From: Dipteris shenzhenensis | Taxonomy: Eukaryota > Polypodiophyta > Polypodiopsida > Gleicheniales | Strand: one strand, 5' to 3' | Assembly: GCA_047967505.1 (NCBI GenBank) | Contig: CM106538.1 | DNA length: 64,000 nt | Program-made: the position numbers and the translations under genes | Part shown: piece by piece, positions 49,401 through 55,887 of the stretch | Layout: every line of letters begins with the position of its first letter | How positions within the stretch are numbered: the stretch's first letter is position 1 | The notes under the pieces: generated by a model | The model's input: only the letters and a program-made list of their open reading frames with translations | Database searches by the model: none | What the model was told of the DNA's origin: nothing

Positions 49401-51368
49401 GATTATTTGTTTAATACATGTCCCTGTAAAACAGTCATAGCATGACAACCTGCATTTTACAATGCCAACACAGAAACTAGACACCAAAGCAGAAAAATGC
49501 ATCTTCATGGGTAAAGCAAACGGTACAGGCTGTACCAACTTGAACCCTGCAAGATGGTTCTTAGCATGGATGTATTCTTCACAAAGACCACAAAATTACT
49601 AAGCTGTCTCAAAAATGCAGTGAAACATTGGGGTAGATGAGCAAGAGAGAAAGGACGATGATGCTTCCCCACCTCTATCACTATTAAGGACCAAAAAGAG
49701 GATCTGTAGCAGCAAGTCATGCTTGGTCCAATGGAGGACATTGAAAAGGCTACCTGTGGCAGTGTACCCAAATACATATATCCCGCATACATGTGGGTTG
49801 GATAATGAGGTAGCCGTATAATGGCTAAGGCCAATACCCCGGTGACTTTTTTGGGGGGTTTGGCGTCTAGGCCCATTGCGGATTGAGCACCTTCAGCACA
49901 GGGCCCCATCTCATTAGGCCACTTCGAATGTCTTGACATGGAATCAAAGCCACTCCGCTTTGTCATGCATAGGTTGGGTGTGAGTGGCAGCACACACACT
50001 ACGTGGAAGAAAGGAGGAAAACACTGCTGCATCATCAAACCCATCCGAGATGGCTGAATATGGATTACATTGCATCCTGCCTAGAACACATCATACGGGG
50101 GGTATAGGTCAGCATCTACATCTAGGTGGACATGCAGGGAGTGGAGCATTGATTTTTCAAAAAAGTATTCACACACCTTTGCTCACCTCAATAATTCCCG
50201 TGAATTTGCAAATCACACCTTAAAATTCATTTAGAAGCTATATTATACAAACATAACATGCTGAGCTTTATCAATTTCATATATGTGGAGGGCAAACCCA
50301 GCACAAAAGAAAGCTGGCTACTACAGCAAATGCAGTACACATCTCATTGCACCTGCTGATTTCTGAAGGAGACAAAGCCAAAGCCCCTTGAACGACCAGA
50401 TCGTTGATCCCACATGACGCGTGCATCTCTGAGACACAAGCAGCACCAAAAAATAGGGTAGAGTCGACACAAGCAACTGAAAATCAGAGTTTATTGCATC
50501 AAAAGCTCCCCATCGGGCCCTTTTGCTCAAGCCAACTGTGAATACAAAAACTCCTCAACAAAGCGTCTTGTGCAATTCCCTCAATCCCTTAATGTCCTGC
50601 CCTTAACATTGCTTCAAGTTGGAGAAAACTTACGAACACGTTGGATAAACACAGAAGGCGGCAAAGAGGGCTGCATCTGTAATTTCCGAACTAAGATCAC
50701 CAACAAAGATACTGAAGTGCCCTGGTAAATCAGCAAAACAAAAACGCTCAATAAGTAGGTCAAACAGGCCTCACAATCACCATCTATCAACATAAGACTC
50801 AAATTGCTCGCCTGAACTTCGGCATGCAAGTCAATAGTCAAATGCATGGTTGAAGGTTTATGTTATTATGGTCTCTGTTGTGTTCACTTCTTAATTATCT
50901 GTCTGAGCTGTATTCTGAAATTAGCCGCCCTTCTACTACGATGTGAGTATGAATGTTCCAGCATTCAGTCCATATGTCCTTGATGAAGTTGATTGTTAAA
51001 GTTTTGAAATGATATCTCAGGCAATGCACATGTTCTGCCTACACACTGGAATTTTGATAAAAACCCTCTAAAGGCTGAGAGAAAATGGTTTGGATAAGAA
51101 ACCAGAGGTATCTTCTCTTTGCCCACGTGCATAAGCCCAATTAACCTTGATAGACTGGCTGAATCTGTGTGAAACAACACGATGCAGAACCCATTGCTCA
51201 ATACAATCAACAGAAAAAGCTAGCATTGAGTAAAAAAAATGATATATCACAATCAGAAACTAGAAAACCATCAAATAAGAAAATTCCTTACATTTGTCTT
51301 CCATTGAGTGACAGAATTGCAGCTGCTGCAGACCGATGGTCAAAATAGTCTACGAAACCATATGATGA
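24316..51368 (-). CDS. UBP1: UBP1-like oligouridylate-binding protein, spliced, 5' incomplete
   Basis: Nine exons on the minus strand (51,292-51,368; 51,103-51,164; 50,634-50,721; 50,353-50,428; 47,570-47,600; 47,319-47,480; 25,131-25,222; 24,794-24,967; 24,316-24,615) sum to 1,062 nt, or 353 codons plus stop, with all phases matching. They encode the second half of RRM1, all of RRM2 (IFVGDL and [10 protein letters not shown]) and all of RRM3 (VYVGNL and EKGFGFVRY), then a proline/glutamine-rich tail. The family (plant UBP1, related to animal TIA-1) binds U-rich pre-mRNA and mRNA, aids splicing of U-rich introns, and enters stress granules. Plant UBP1 proteins have about 400-430 residues, so some 70-90 N-terminal residues are missing here. 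The RRM3 sequence fits UBP1 better than RBP45/47. Introns are 127, 381, 205, 2,752, 89, 22,096, 163 and 178 bp. Confidence 0.93.
24794..24967 (-). CDS. UBP1: UBP1-like exon (body of RRM3)
   Basis: 58 codons from [20 protein letters not shown] through the RNP1 motif KGFGFVRY to GKSIK. The acceptor is ATGCCAG and the donor GTGAGT. RRM3 is complete when joined to the exon before it. Confidence 0.94.
25131..25222 (-). CDS. UBP1: UBP1-like exon (acidic linker and RRM3 RNP2)
   Basis: Reads [20 protein letters not shown] then [11 protein letters not shown]. It contains RNP2 of RRM3 (VYVGNL). The acceptor is GCTGCAG and the donor GTGATG. Its phase fits exon 47,319-47,480 exactly. Confidence 0.92.
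26380..26560 (+). pseudogene. copia gag zinc-knuckle segment, plus strand
   Basis: The plus strand reads [20 protein letters not shown], then [17 protein letters not shown], an intact CX2CX4HX4C knuckle, and a lysine-rich tail. It abuts a gag core that reads on the minus strand (26,545-26,985). The two halves of one gag gene therefore point in opposite directions, which suggests an inversion in element A. Confidence 0.75.
26545..26985 (-). pseudogene. Element A gag core, minus strand
   Basis: Reads [20 protein letters not shown], then [20 protein letters not shown], a stop near 26,778, then [18 protein letters not shown] and [20 protein letters not shown]. This is the UBN2-type capsid domain of copia gag. 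Its N-terminal part lies at 29,945-30,220, separated by the TR-GAG 2 insertion. Confidence 0.8.
26986..27229 (-). repeat. 3' LTR of TR-GAG 2, truncated
   Basis: Matches 29,700-29,944 with few differences, including CATGGCCTCATTTATAGGCT and GGACCACACACACTAGGACT. The outer end homologous to 29,632-29,700 is missing and the copy runs directly into element A's gag. Confidence 0.85.
27598..28450 (-). pseudogene. copia-type gag of TR-GAG 2
   Basis: Starts [20 protein letters not shown] (ATG at 28,448-28,450). It continues [12 protein letters not shown] and [20 protein letters not shown], then [21 protein letters not shown] frameshift near 28,050-28,070 separates it from [20 protein letters not shown] and the knuckle [14 protein letters not shown] (CX2CX4HX4C). 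The frame ends with an acidic tail at EEWAF. It resembles the TR-GAG 1 gag (shared GKETKP and AIIGL motifs), so the two belong to one broad lineage though their LTRs differ. Confidence 0.85.
28451..29631 (-). other. Leader of TR-GAG 2
   Basis: About 1.2 kb with no recognisable coding motif. On the plus strand it contains a perfect tRNA-like T-arm (GTGGG TTCGAAC CCCAC near 29,270-29,287) without the rest of a tRNA. Confidence 0.6.
29632..29944 (-). repeat. 5' LTR of TR-GAG 2
   Basis: 313 bp, TGTTGAAAATG...ATTCCAACA on the plus strand, with the TGTTG/CAACA terminal inverted repeat. The primer site adjoins it at 29,617-29,630. Confidence 0.88.
29945..30220 (-). pseudogene. Element A gag N-terminus
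   Basis: The ATG at 30,218-30,220 gives [20 protein letters not shown] then INYHVWKV, the copia gag start. After a frameshift near 30,130 it continues [20 protein letters not shown] and [19 protein letters not shown], up to the TR-GAG 2 boundary. The upstream leader is interrupted by element 2 at 30,230. Confidence 0.8.
30231..30400 (+). repeat. 5' LTR of element 2
   Basis: 170 bp, TG...CA. It includes a pyrimidine-rich CTCTCTCTCCCTCTTC block near its 3' end. The CAGTG duplication precedes it and the primer-site remnant follows. Confidence 0.92.
30401..31700 (+). other. Element 2 leader, part 1, with palindrome cluster
   Basis: Untranslated leader after the primer site. Five palindromic motifs lie between 30,913 and 31,055: TGAAACGCGTTTCA at 30,913 and 30,973, TGAAACGTTTCA at 30,992 and 31,023, and TGAAACGTGTTTCA at 31,042. 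A half-site GTTTCAAAC follows near 31,073. The rest is pyrimidine-rich (many CCCTC and CTTTC). The leader resumes at 37,897. Confidence 0.8.
31701..31921 (+). repeat. 5' LTR of element 1
   Basis: 221 bp beginning TGTTGGGGTAAAGG and ending CCCTTCCACA. It contains a probable TATA-like TCATATAAAAG near 31,808-31,818, which fits a promoter for the genomic RNA. Confidence 0.93.
31924..31935 (+). other. Primer-binding site of element 1
   Basis: TGGTATCAGAGC, the standard initiator-methionine tRNA primer site of plant copia elements. It lies 2 bp after the LTR. Confidence 0.93.
31936..33440 (+). other. Element 1 leader with CAG and CCAG repeats
   Basis: A 68-bp unit (CAGGACCAGCCAAGCAGCAA...) is repeated in tandem at 32,011 and 32,079. 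It is followed by CAGCAG and CCAGCCAGCCAGG runs to about 32,300. These give long open frames in several registers by composition alone. Downstream parts show repeated GTGCAAGTGCAGT and GGTACAG motifs. Gag begins at 33,441. Confidence 0.75.
33441..35840 (+). pseudogene. Element 1 gag-protease-integrase
   Basis: The start ATG at 33,441 begins [20 protein letters not shown], the usual copia gag opening; the ATG at 33,282 is only upstream frame. The gag core is followed by an SR-like stretch ([16 protein letters not shown]) and the knuckle [14 protein letters not shown]. The protease is [10 protein letters not shown] near 34,390. The pre-integrase region has [11 protein letters not shown] and FCEHCIYGR. 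Integrase catalytic residues are all visible: [13 protein letters not shown] and GTAERMN. A TAA at 34,944-34,946 interrupts the frame just before integrase; it continues in the same frame to 35,840, where a frameshift leads to RT in another frame. Confidence 0.93.
35810..37546 (+). pseudogene. Element 1 RT and RNase H
   Basis: RT begins after an acidic, glutamine-rich linker ([16 protein letters not shown]). Conserved parts are [40 protein letters not shown] and [12 protein letters not shown] at 36,470-36,472 replaces the tryptophan after PRE. The frame resumes with the active site YVDDML near 36,586 and [14 protein letters not shown]. RNase H follows with DSDFAG, STTGYV, STTEAEY and [11 protein letters not shown], ending RQLMGIG at 37,546. 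Apart from the stop this part is intact. Confidence 0.93.
37594..37891 (+). repeat. 3' LTR of element 1 with 76-bp duplication
   Basis: Same ends as the 5' LTR. The segment from ATACCTTTTATCCCC to CCCTTCCACAC is present twice (starting 37,741 and 37,817). The 5' LTR has it once, so the duplication happened after insertion or during the last reverse transcription. Confidence 0.92.
37897..38743 (+). other. Element 2 leader, part 2
   Basis: Continuation of the element 2 leader to the gag ATG at 38,744. Rich in TTTGG, GATGCA and TTTATG. No coding motif was seen. Confidence 0.7.
38744..40383 (+). pseudogene. Element 2 gag-protease-integrase N-terminal part
   Basis: The ATG at 38,744 gives [20 protein letters not shown] then NFSLWKE and a stop near 38,825. 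After a frameshift near 38,885 the gag core is open ([40 protein letters not shown]), with an SR-like stretch and the knuckle [15 protein letters not shown] further frameshift near 39,550 leads to the protease, whose site reads [10 protein letters not shown] where DSGAS is expected. Pre-integrase ([11 protein letters not shown]) and HSDVC of integrase follow. A TAG ends the frame at 40,381-40,383. Confidence 0.9.
40384..42871 (+). pseudogene. Element 2 integrase rest, RT, RNase H
   Basis: Integrase continues with RTNNGGEY, where the second catalytic Asp is Asn, and AEKMNRTI, then several stops near 40,580-40,760. From 40,779 the frame is open: [18 protein letters not shown], linker, then RT ([33 protein letters not shown]). 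A TGA at 41,724-41,726 again replaces the tryptophan after PRE. RT resumes with LYVDDML; RNase H has STTEAEY and [11 protein letters not shown], ending VLMGIG. The reading continues openly into the 3' LTR. Confidence 0.9.
42872..43041 (+). repeat. 3' LTR of element 2
   Basis: 170 bp, TGTGGGGGTTAAAGG...GCACTCTCA. It is followed by CAGTG (43,042-43,046), which matches the duplication left of the 5' LTR. Confidence 0.93.
43047..43603 (-). other. Probable leader of element A
   Basis: The CAGTG duplication shows that this stretch was continuous with 30,225 before element 2 inserted. On the minus strand it therefore runs into element A's gag ATG at 30,220. No coding motif was seen. Plus-strand open frames here are short and featureless. 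Confidence 0.55.
43604..44317 (-). repeat. copia LTR (714 bp), minus orientation
   Basis: It runs from TGTTAGAAATGAGG to GATTTAACA on the plus strand, so TG...CA with a TGTTA/TAACA inverted repeat. On its right the minus strand has a polypurine tract (GGGGGGG, 44,318-44,324) and a copia pol end, which makes it the 3' LTR of that pol stub. On its left lies the probable leader of element A, so the same LTR could also be A's 5' LTR. A clear primer site was not found at 43,603. It contains GACCGACCAG-type repeats and a TATATAAGG (plus strand). Confidence 0.7.
44331..44429 (-). pseudogene. copia RNase H C-terminal stub
   Basis: Reads [20 protein letters not shown] then [12 protein letters not shown] and a TGA at 44,331-44,333. 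This is the usual last segment of copia RNase H, directly before the polypurine tract. Its upstream part is cut off by the gypsy LTR starting at 44,430. Confidence 0.85.
44430..44790 (+). repeat. Ty3/gypsy LTR fragment, plus orientation
   Basis: Starts TGTTACACTCAAG and matches the reverse complement of the LTR at 58,132-58,596. Shared parts are GTCGACATTT, AAGGACCTTGAC (plus-strand GTCAAGGTCCTTGG), CCCAAGAGAGGGG and ATCTAGG.A.TTTGGGG. A short unit (GGGACCTAAATGCATGAAAT) is duplicated near 44,608-44,635. Homology fades after about 44,790, so the right end is uncertain. Confidence 0.7.
44791..45194. other. Anonymous intron DNA
   Basis: No motif-bearing frame was seen. The open frames at 44,896-45,120 are probably part of decayed repeat sequence. 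Confidence 0.4.
45195..45545 (+). pseudogene. LINE reverse transcriptase scrap
   Basis: Reads [14 protein letters not shown] (the RT motif around F-KA-D), then [17 protein letters not shown] (the RQGCPLAP motif), then after a frame change [20 protein letters not shown]. Order and spacing match an L1-type RT with heavy decay. It is unrelated in position and strand to the LINE at 11.9-15.7 kb. Confidence 0.65.
45560..45905. repeat. Direct repeat copy 1 (~340 bp)
   Basis: Matches 46,486-46,810. Shared segments are GGCATGAGCAGAG, AGAAATGTGCAT.CTTAATATATG, CACCCTCAAAGC.ATATCACT and CAACATCTACATTGTGAAGA. About 15% differences by eye. No coding content was recognised. Confidence 0.75.
46420..46480. 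repeat. (AC)n(AT)n microsatellite followed by GA-rich run
   Basis: About 14 AC units, then about 6 AT units, then GAGAAAGAGAGAGAAA. Confidence 0.95.
46486..46810. repeat. Direct repeat copy 2
   Basis: Second copy of the block at 45,560-45,905, about 926 bp to the right and in the same orientation. Confidence 0.75.
46811..47318. other. UBP1 intron sequence next to exon 47,319-47,480
   Basis: Nothing recognisable. It lies directly after the exon's donor site. Confidence 0.45.
47319..47480 (-). CDS. UBP1: UBP1-like exon (end of RRM2 and linker)
   Basis: Reads [20 protein letters not shown], which closes RRM2, then a linker rich in Gly, Ser and Ala ending [12 protein letters not shown]. The acceptor is TTTTGACAG and the donor GTCAGTGA. 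One base (G) carries over to the exon 22 kb downstream, where it completes a GAA codon. Confidence 0.92.
47570..47600 (-). CDS. UBP1: UBP1-like 31-nt micro-exon (RRM2)
   Basis: Reads [10 protein letters not shown] plus the first base of a glycine codon. The acceptor is CTGCAG and the donor GTATAT. It fills exactly the gap in RRM2 between FRNQQ and GKWLG. It is too short for any ORF search and was found by family alignment from memory. Confidence 0.9.
47601..48639. other. UBP1 intron sequence without recognised element
   Basis: No motif-bearing frame was seen on either strand. Confidence 0.45.
48640..49571 (+). pseudogene. copia protease-integrase relic inside a UBP1 intron
   Basis: Fragments in shifting frames: [18 protein letters not shown] (protease, with Gly-Ala-Ser kept), [20 protein letters not shown]-like pre-integrase, and [19 protein letters not shown] (integrase C-terminal). 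The last part is duplicated in tandem: 49,224-49,397 and 49,398-49,571, period 174 bp. It lies in the 2.75-kb intron between exons 50,353-50,428 and 47,570-47,600, antisense to the gene. Confidence 0.75.
49755..49951 (+). repeat. Possible LTR end and primer site
   Basis: TGTGGCAGTGTACCC (49,755) to GTCTTGACA (49,938) is followed by TGGAATCAAAGCC, which differs at two positions from the copia primer site TGGTATCAGAGCC. This would be the 3' part of an LTR with its primer site. No partner LTR was found, and the start is only a guess. Confidence 0.35.
49952..50352. other. UBP1 intron sequence
   Basis: Nothing recognisable apart from short open frames without motifs. Confidence 0.4.
50353..50428 (-). 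CDS. UBP1: UBP1-like exon (RRM2 RNP1)
   Basis: Reads [20 protein letters not shown] then SFRNQQ, the highly conserved RNP1 region of RRM2. The acceptor is GTCTCAG and the donor GTGCAATG. 76 nt. Confidence 0.93.
50634..50721 (-). CDS. UBP1: UBP1-like exon (start of RRM2)
   Basis: Reads [20 protein letters not shown] then AAFCVYPTC. It contains the RNP2 motif IFVGDL of RRM2. The acceptor is TTTACCAG and the donor GTAAGT. 88 nt. Confidence 0.93.
51103..51164 (-). CDS. UBP1: UBP1-like exon (end of RRM1 and linker)
   Basis: Reads [20 protein letters not shown] then S, the conserved end of RRM1 and the linker. The acceptor is CACACAG and the donor GTTTCT. 62 nt; the phase fits both neighbours. 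Confidence 0.92.
51292..51368 (-). CDS. UBP1: UBP1-like exon (RRM1, RNP1 half)
   Basis: This exon reads [20 protein letters not shown] then LNGRQ, the RNP1 and second helix of RRM1. The acceptor is TTTGCAG and the donor GTAAGG. It starts in phase 0, matching the family junction just before SSYGF. Two bases carry over to the next exon. Confidence 0.92.
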
Positions 51369-52230
51369 CTGCAAAGATAGTCCAAAGTCAAACTAGGGAC
51401 TTAACCTCAAATTCCCAGCCACAACAAAACAGAAAACAACATCTCCACATCTATAACCCCATGCATCATTCCCTCAATTTGGATTTGTATGACAATACGA
51501 AATTCCCACTTCTGAACAAACTCACTTCCAATCAAAGAAACTTGAGTATTAAAAACAGGTAAACCCTACTTTGAAGAGATTGATCCCGACCAAATACAGC
51601 AGGCATATGCAGCTCTTGCACAATTCAAAAGCATTCCCTATCTTCAGCTGAAATCAGCTTCAGCCTGGTACTACCTTCGCTTCCTCTCAGTCCATTTTCT
51701 TCAGAATTGGTTTGGGATGGGCTCAAAAAGACAGATGACGTCCATGAAGGTTCAAATTTGATGGACCTGATTTGTTTGATCCTCGTGATGACCAGTATGT
51801 CTCATAGGTTCTTTGTTTAGGCCCTAAGTTATAATGCAGCTCTGGCAGAATTCTTGTTGCCATAGAGTCAATCATAGAAGACAAAAGAGCAGTAGTATTG
51901 TGCCGTTCACTCACCGACTAAATACTCCCATTGTTAAACAAACAAATTTGTGGACTTTTGTCCCTTCTACCTACCCCCCAAAATGCAAAGTAACATGAGG
52001 ACTCTTTTCTAACTTTTCATGGCAGGCTTTCAAATGTGTCATATCCAATTCGCAGAGTTCATTGCTTATTAAATGCCAATCCAAGACAACAGGCATACAC
52101 CATCTAAATCTGAAAGAAAACTCTTCAACAATGTTTATATACATAAATAAGGGTCAAATAAATGATTGCTTTTATTCCAAAATTGGTTTACCATGGAAAT
52201 TCATCTATTCTAGACATTTTTCTACATCGT
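51369..52230. other. Upstream flank of the first recognised UBP1 exon
   Basis: Expected to hold intron sequence. I looked for the missing RRM1 start (a VYVGN-like motif on the minus strand) and did not find it. A plus-strand frame near 51,566-51,720 is open (DPDQIQQAYAALAQFKSIPY) but I cannot assign it. Confidence 0.45.
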
Positions 52231-52518
52231 TCTCAACGGTTTTCTATGCCATTATACTAACATGTGTCTGATCATGTGTCGCAACATTAACTTCTGCCAC
52301 TCTACAGCTATTGCAATGCCAACATCCTTCCTTGCACTAACAACTAACTGCGGATGCCTTCACCCAATGATCATTCTCAACGTCTTTCTATGCCATTATA
52401 CTACATGTGCCTCATCATGTGTTGCAACATTAACGTATGCTGCTCTACTGCTATCGCAATGCCAACATCCTTCCTTGCACTAACAACTCACTACCAATGC
52501 CTTCACCCAACGATCTTG
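52231..52518. repeat. 144-bp tandem duplication
   Basis: TCTCAACG.TTTCTATGCC begins at 52,231 and 52,375. The copies share ACATGTG.CT.ATCATGTGT, GCAATGCCAACATCCTTCC and ATGCCTTCACCCAA. Confidence 0.8.
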
Positions 52519-53129
52519 CATGTGACCTCTCACCAAGAAGATCCACCAGGCAAACCAGTGGATGGCAACTGCAATGTCAAACATCTTTCAAAGACAACAA
52601 TGACTCCTAAGACCATATCCATTGCTTCTATGTATTTCTCAATATTGTTTTCCAGATGTTTCATTTGCAATACATAATACAAAAGCGTTGTAGATGTTAG
52701 AAATGATTCCGACACAGAGTATCCCACAGCAGAAGACTGATAGAGCATCCCAACAATGCACGCAGAAGTGATTAACTATGGAATCCAAAACTTCTTTACT
52801 TATGTGTATTTCACAACCATGAGTGTGTGCAAGCCAGTAAATAGACTATAAACCAAGAGAGGGATAACACCAACAAAATGATATATCTCCGTCCTCAAAT
52901 AGACAAATTCAAAAATTCAAAAAAGTGGCTCAAACTCCCACCAAAAGTTGTGTGGTCACATGCATCCATGCACCTGGGTGCAATGTGATACACTGGCTAA
53001 TAGGTATTTTGTCATATGTTGTAACCCCTTTGTGAGCCCTTGTCCAAGGACAATCAGGCACAAGCTACGTAGGTCAGTCTCCCATCCTTAGGTCAAGTCA
53101 GACAGATCAGCCCATTTTCTCACGACTGG
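52519..53129. other. Anonymous DNA
   Basis: No motif-bearing frame was recognised. Confidence 0.4.
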
Positions 53130-53776
53130 CTACCACCAAGTGTGGATATTTGAAGCTGACATCCTAAAGACGGCACTCCGGACAGAGTGAGCTCATTACA
53201 AGTTCGTCGTCATGCCATTTGGTCTAAAAAATGCACCAATGACTTTCAACAAGTTGATGTCTCGGGTATTTGCAGATTATATTGAGAAGTGTATGTTCAT
53301 CATTCTCGATGATATCCTTATCTTTTACGCTACAACAGAGCAGCATATTAAGGATATGAGATGTACCCTACAGTTATTGCGCAATAACCAGCTATACTTC
53401 AACGCAAAAAAAGTGGTTTGGGTTGCTAGAAGGTCAATATCTGGGATACATCATTAGTGCTCAAGGGATTCGATTAGATCTAGAGAAGATTCAAGCCATC
53501 ACCAATTGGGTTGTCCCCACAACGGCTCAAGATATTCAATCCTTTGTGGGATTGTGTCAAGCCTACAGCTCACACATGGATGGATTCTCAACACACGCAG
53601 CCCCTCTTACAGATTTATTAAAGGGGATAAAGACAAGCAGACAGAAAATTCAAGTTACAAGCAAAGCTTTGCTGGTCTTCCATGACTTGCCAATGGAATT
53701 GCACTCAAAAAAAGAGAATGTCTTTGGGTTGTGCCTATGGGTTAAGTGCACTTATGTGATGGTGTTCTATGCTTGA
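53130..53776 (+). pseudogene. Ty3/gypsy RT fragment
   Basis: Begins near GYHQVWIFEADILKTA-like sequence, then a stop, then FVVMPFGLKNAPMTFNKLMS and the active site FIILDDILIF. After a one-base frame change near 53,430: LEGQYLGYIISAQGIRLDLE, ITNWVVPTTAQDIQSFVGLC and PLTDLLKG. This covers the palm and thumb of gypsy RT. Protease, RNase H and integrase are absent. Confidence 0.85.
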
Positions 53777-54120
53777 AAGCCTTGCGAAGGCTTAGTGAAT
53801 TGGGGCTGTGTGCTCAGTTGCAGGGAAGGTCTCCTAGATGCAACTTGTAATCATTTCACCGTGAAATATAAAGAAATACCGAAAGGGGCGCCACGGTGTT
53901 TGGGGCCAATCGGGTGCACTTGTCTATGTTTGTTGAGCAGTGGCACTCCAGCCTCCATCCCTTTTTCAGTGGTTTTGTTTGTGAACAAATGGGTAAATGC
54001 CAAATGGTGATCATGCAATGGTTAATGGTTGTAATATATGCTTTGTGAGCTGTAAATAAGTGCTGAAGTGATTAAAGGTTTAGTTCCACTACCCTCTGAG
54101 TGATTAGAGGTCGGTTTCAT
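53777..54120 (+). repeat. Probable gypsy LTR upstream of a primer site
   Basis: The stretch directly before the primer site at 54,121 ends GGTCGGTTTCA, compatible with an LTR 3' end. Its start could not be fixed and no partner LTR is in the window. Confidence 0.35.
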
Positions 54121-54139
54121 TGGCTCCATTGCCGGGATA
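54121..54139 (+). other. Gypsy-type primer-binding site
   Basis: TGGCTCCATTGCCGGGA resembles the TGGCGCCGTTGCCGGGGA site used by many plant gypsy elements (Asp-tRNA type as I recall), with two substitutions and a shorter G run. It lies about 110 bp before a gypsy gag start, the expected position. Confidence 0.65.
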
Positions 54140-54233
54140 CCACACACTCTTTCTCAAGAGGTGGGCCTCGGTAGTTTGGTGGAAGGATATCTTTGCTGCA
54201 CTTTTTGACAGCTGAATATTACAACCATAAACA

Positions 54234-55543
54234 TGGTGAGTACCCATGAGCAAGAGAGCTCCACAACTCCTCAAAGGAGAAGACAGGATAGCCTTAATGA
54301 TCCAACTCGTGTACAGCTGCAGGGAGCACAACAAATGCCTTTTGAGCAGGCCACACATGAAGCTACAACTGAGCTCAACGGTGATACTAGTTCTAGCAGT
54401 GAGTCAAATGATGCTACTATGTTGAATGCACAGCTTGCAAGTGCAGTGACTGCTTTGACTCAGCTTGCTCAAAATTTGGCTCAGATTGTGCAAACAAATG
54501 CCAAGAAGAAGAAGAAATCAAGAAAGCACAAGCACGGAAAGAGTGAGTACACACATGCATCAGCTTCTCATGGCGGACTGCACACTCATGCATCAATTTC
54601 CCATGAGGGACAGCCATAAAAAATGACTCATAAAGTGACTTCCAAGAGAGAGAGATCACCCAAAAGAGCACTTGAGAAAGAGGTACAAAAAGTACAGCCA
54701 GTGCAACAGTATGAGCAGCCATCACAAGGCCTTGGTTTGGGTACTTCTACTCCTCAAAATAATAATGTTCAGTCCATAAATGTGGCTCAACCACCTCAGC
54801 CATATTTGAGGCAGCAACCTGAATATTTTGGTACAGATTCTATCTTGATGCTATGTTGATTCCACCGCCAATTGGGCATAGAAAGCAAGCCATGTATGAC
54901 AATGTGGGAATGCAGGCATGCAAGCCACAGCATATGCTCCCAGGCCTAATGTTCAGCCAAGCATGACTCTCCCTAGTGAAGGGAATGCTGCAAATATACA
55001 GCCATCTTTGGGACAGCCAATATCAAAAGTATATAAAGAATTTAAGGATGGTGGTACTCATGTCAAGTTTGAGACATATAATGGTGTACAGGACAGGTAC
55101 AAAGTCCTCACATTCCTTCAACAGTTTGATGCTGCATTTCTTGGGGGTTTGTTTACAGAAGCATCCAAGATGAGGAAGGTCGCCACATTTTTGGAAGGCA
55201 ATGCACTTAAGTGGTACACCAACCTTATGCTTCATGGAGATGCACCTGCTACTTGGCTGAAATTTAAGCAAGTGTTCTCTTCTACTTGGCTTACTCCAAC
55301 TTTTGAAGTTGAAGTACTTTCACACTGGCATGACTTGTCATACAAACTTTGCAAGAATCTTGATGATTACACCCAGAGGTTTTGGGATGTTTTGCTGCCA
55401 TTGAGCTCTTACAGGTATGTTTCTTTGAAAGAGCAATTAATTGAGAATCAAGGACAGCGTATGCATGGATGCAAGAGAAGAATTTGGGCTTTATGGACAG
55501 CAAGAAAGAACACAACAAACAAGCTGCCAAACACCAGGATAAG
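54234..55543 (+). pseudogene. Ty3/gypsy gag
   Basis: The first ATG is at 54,234. The frame gives a Ser/Thr/Gln-rich N-terminus (MVSTHEQESSTTPQRRRQDS), then a lysine-rich stretch (AKKKKKSRKHKHGK). Stops and frame changes occur near 54,617 and 54,855. From 54,918 a retrotransposon gag domain is readable: VLTFLQQFDAAFLGGLFTEA, ATFLEGNALKWYTNLMLHG, TWLKFKQVFSSTWLTP and DLSYKLCKNLDDYTQRFWDV. No zinc knuckle is reached because the copia element 3 LTR begins at 55,547. It is a truncated 5' part of a gypsy element. Confidence 0.82.
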
Positions 55544-55546
55544 GAC

Positions 55547-55802
55547 TGTTAGAATTATAGATATAATTCAGCAGTGACCAATGTAATTTAATAAGCTAGT
55601 TAGGGGCACTTTTCCCTCATTAAGAGGTTTTTCCCCCTAACCGCAGTTAGTTCACTAACTATGGTTAGTGACTACTAAGGTTTTGTCACTAGGACAAAAC
55701 CTCATCTCTTACTCTTTGAGTTGTACTCTTTACACTCTTCTATTGCAACTCAGCTCTCAAGCTCTCACTCTCTTGCTCTCTCTCTCTCTGCATTCTCTCA
55801 CA
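55547..55802 (+). repeat. 5' LTR of element 3
   Basis: TGTTAGAATTATAG...CTCTCACA, about 256 bp. It contains inverted runs around AACC(G/A)CAGTTAGT and ACTATGGTTAGT. The primer site follows 2 bp later. The end is set by TG...CA and the primer site, since no partner LTR is present. Confidence 0.75.
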
Positions 55803-55804
55803 TA

Positions 55805-55816
55805 TGGTATTAGAGC
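55805..55816 (+). other. Primer-binding site of element 3
   Basis: TGGTATTAGAGC, one base different from the canonical copia site. Confidence 0.88.
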
Positions 55817-55887
55817 AATTGATCCCGCTCCCTGCTTCTTCCCTGTTCAACTCCAGCCTACAGCCCACGCTCCTGTTGCTACATCTC

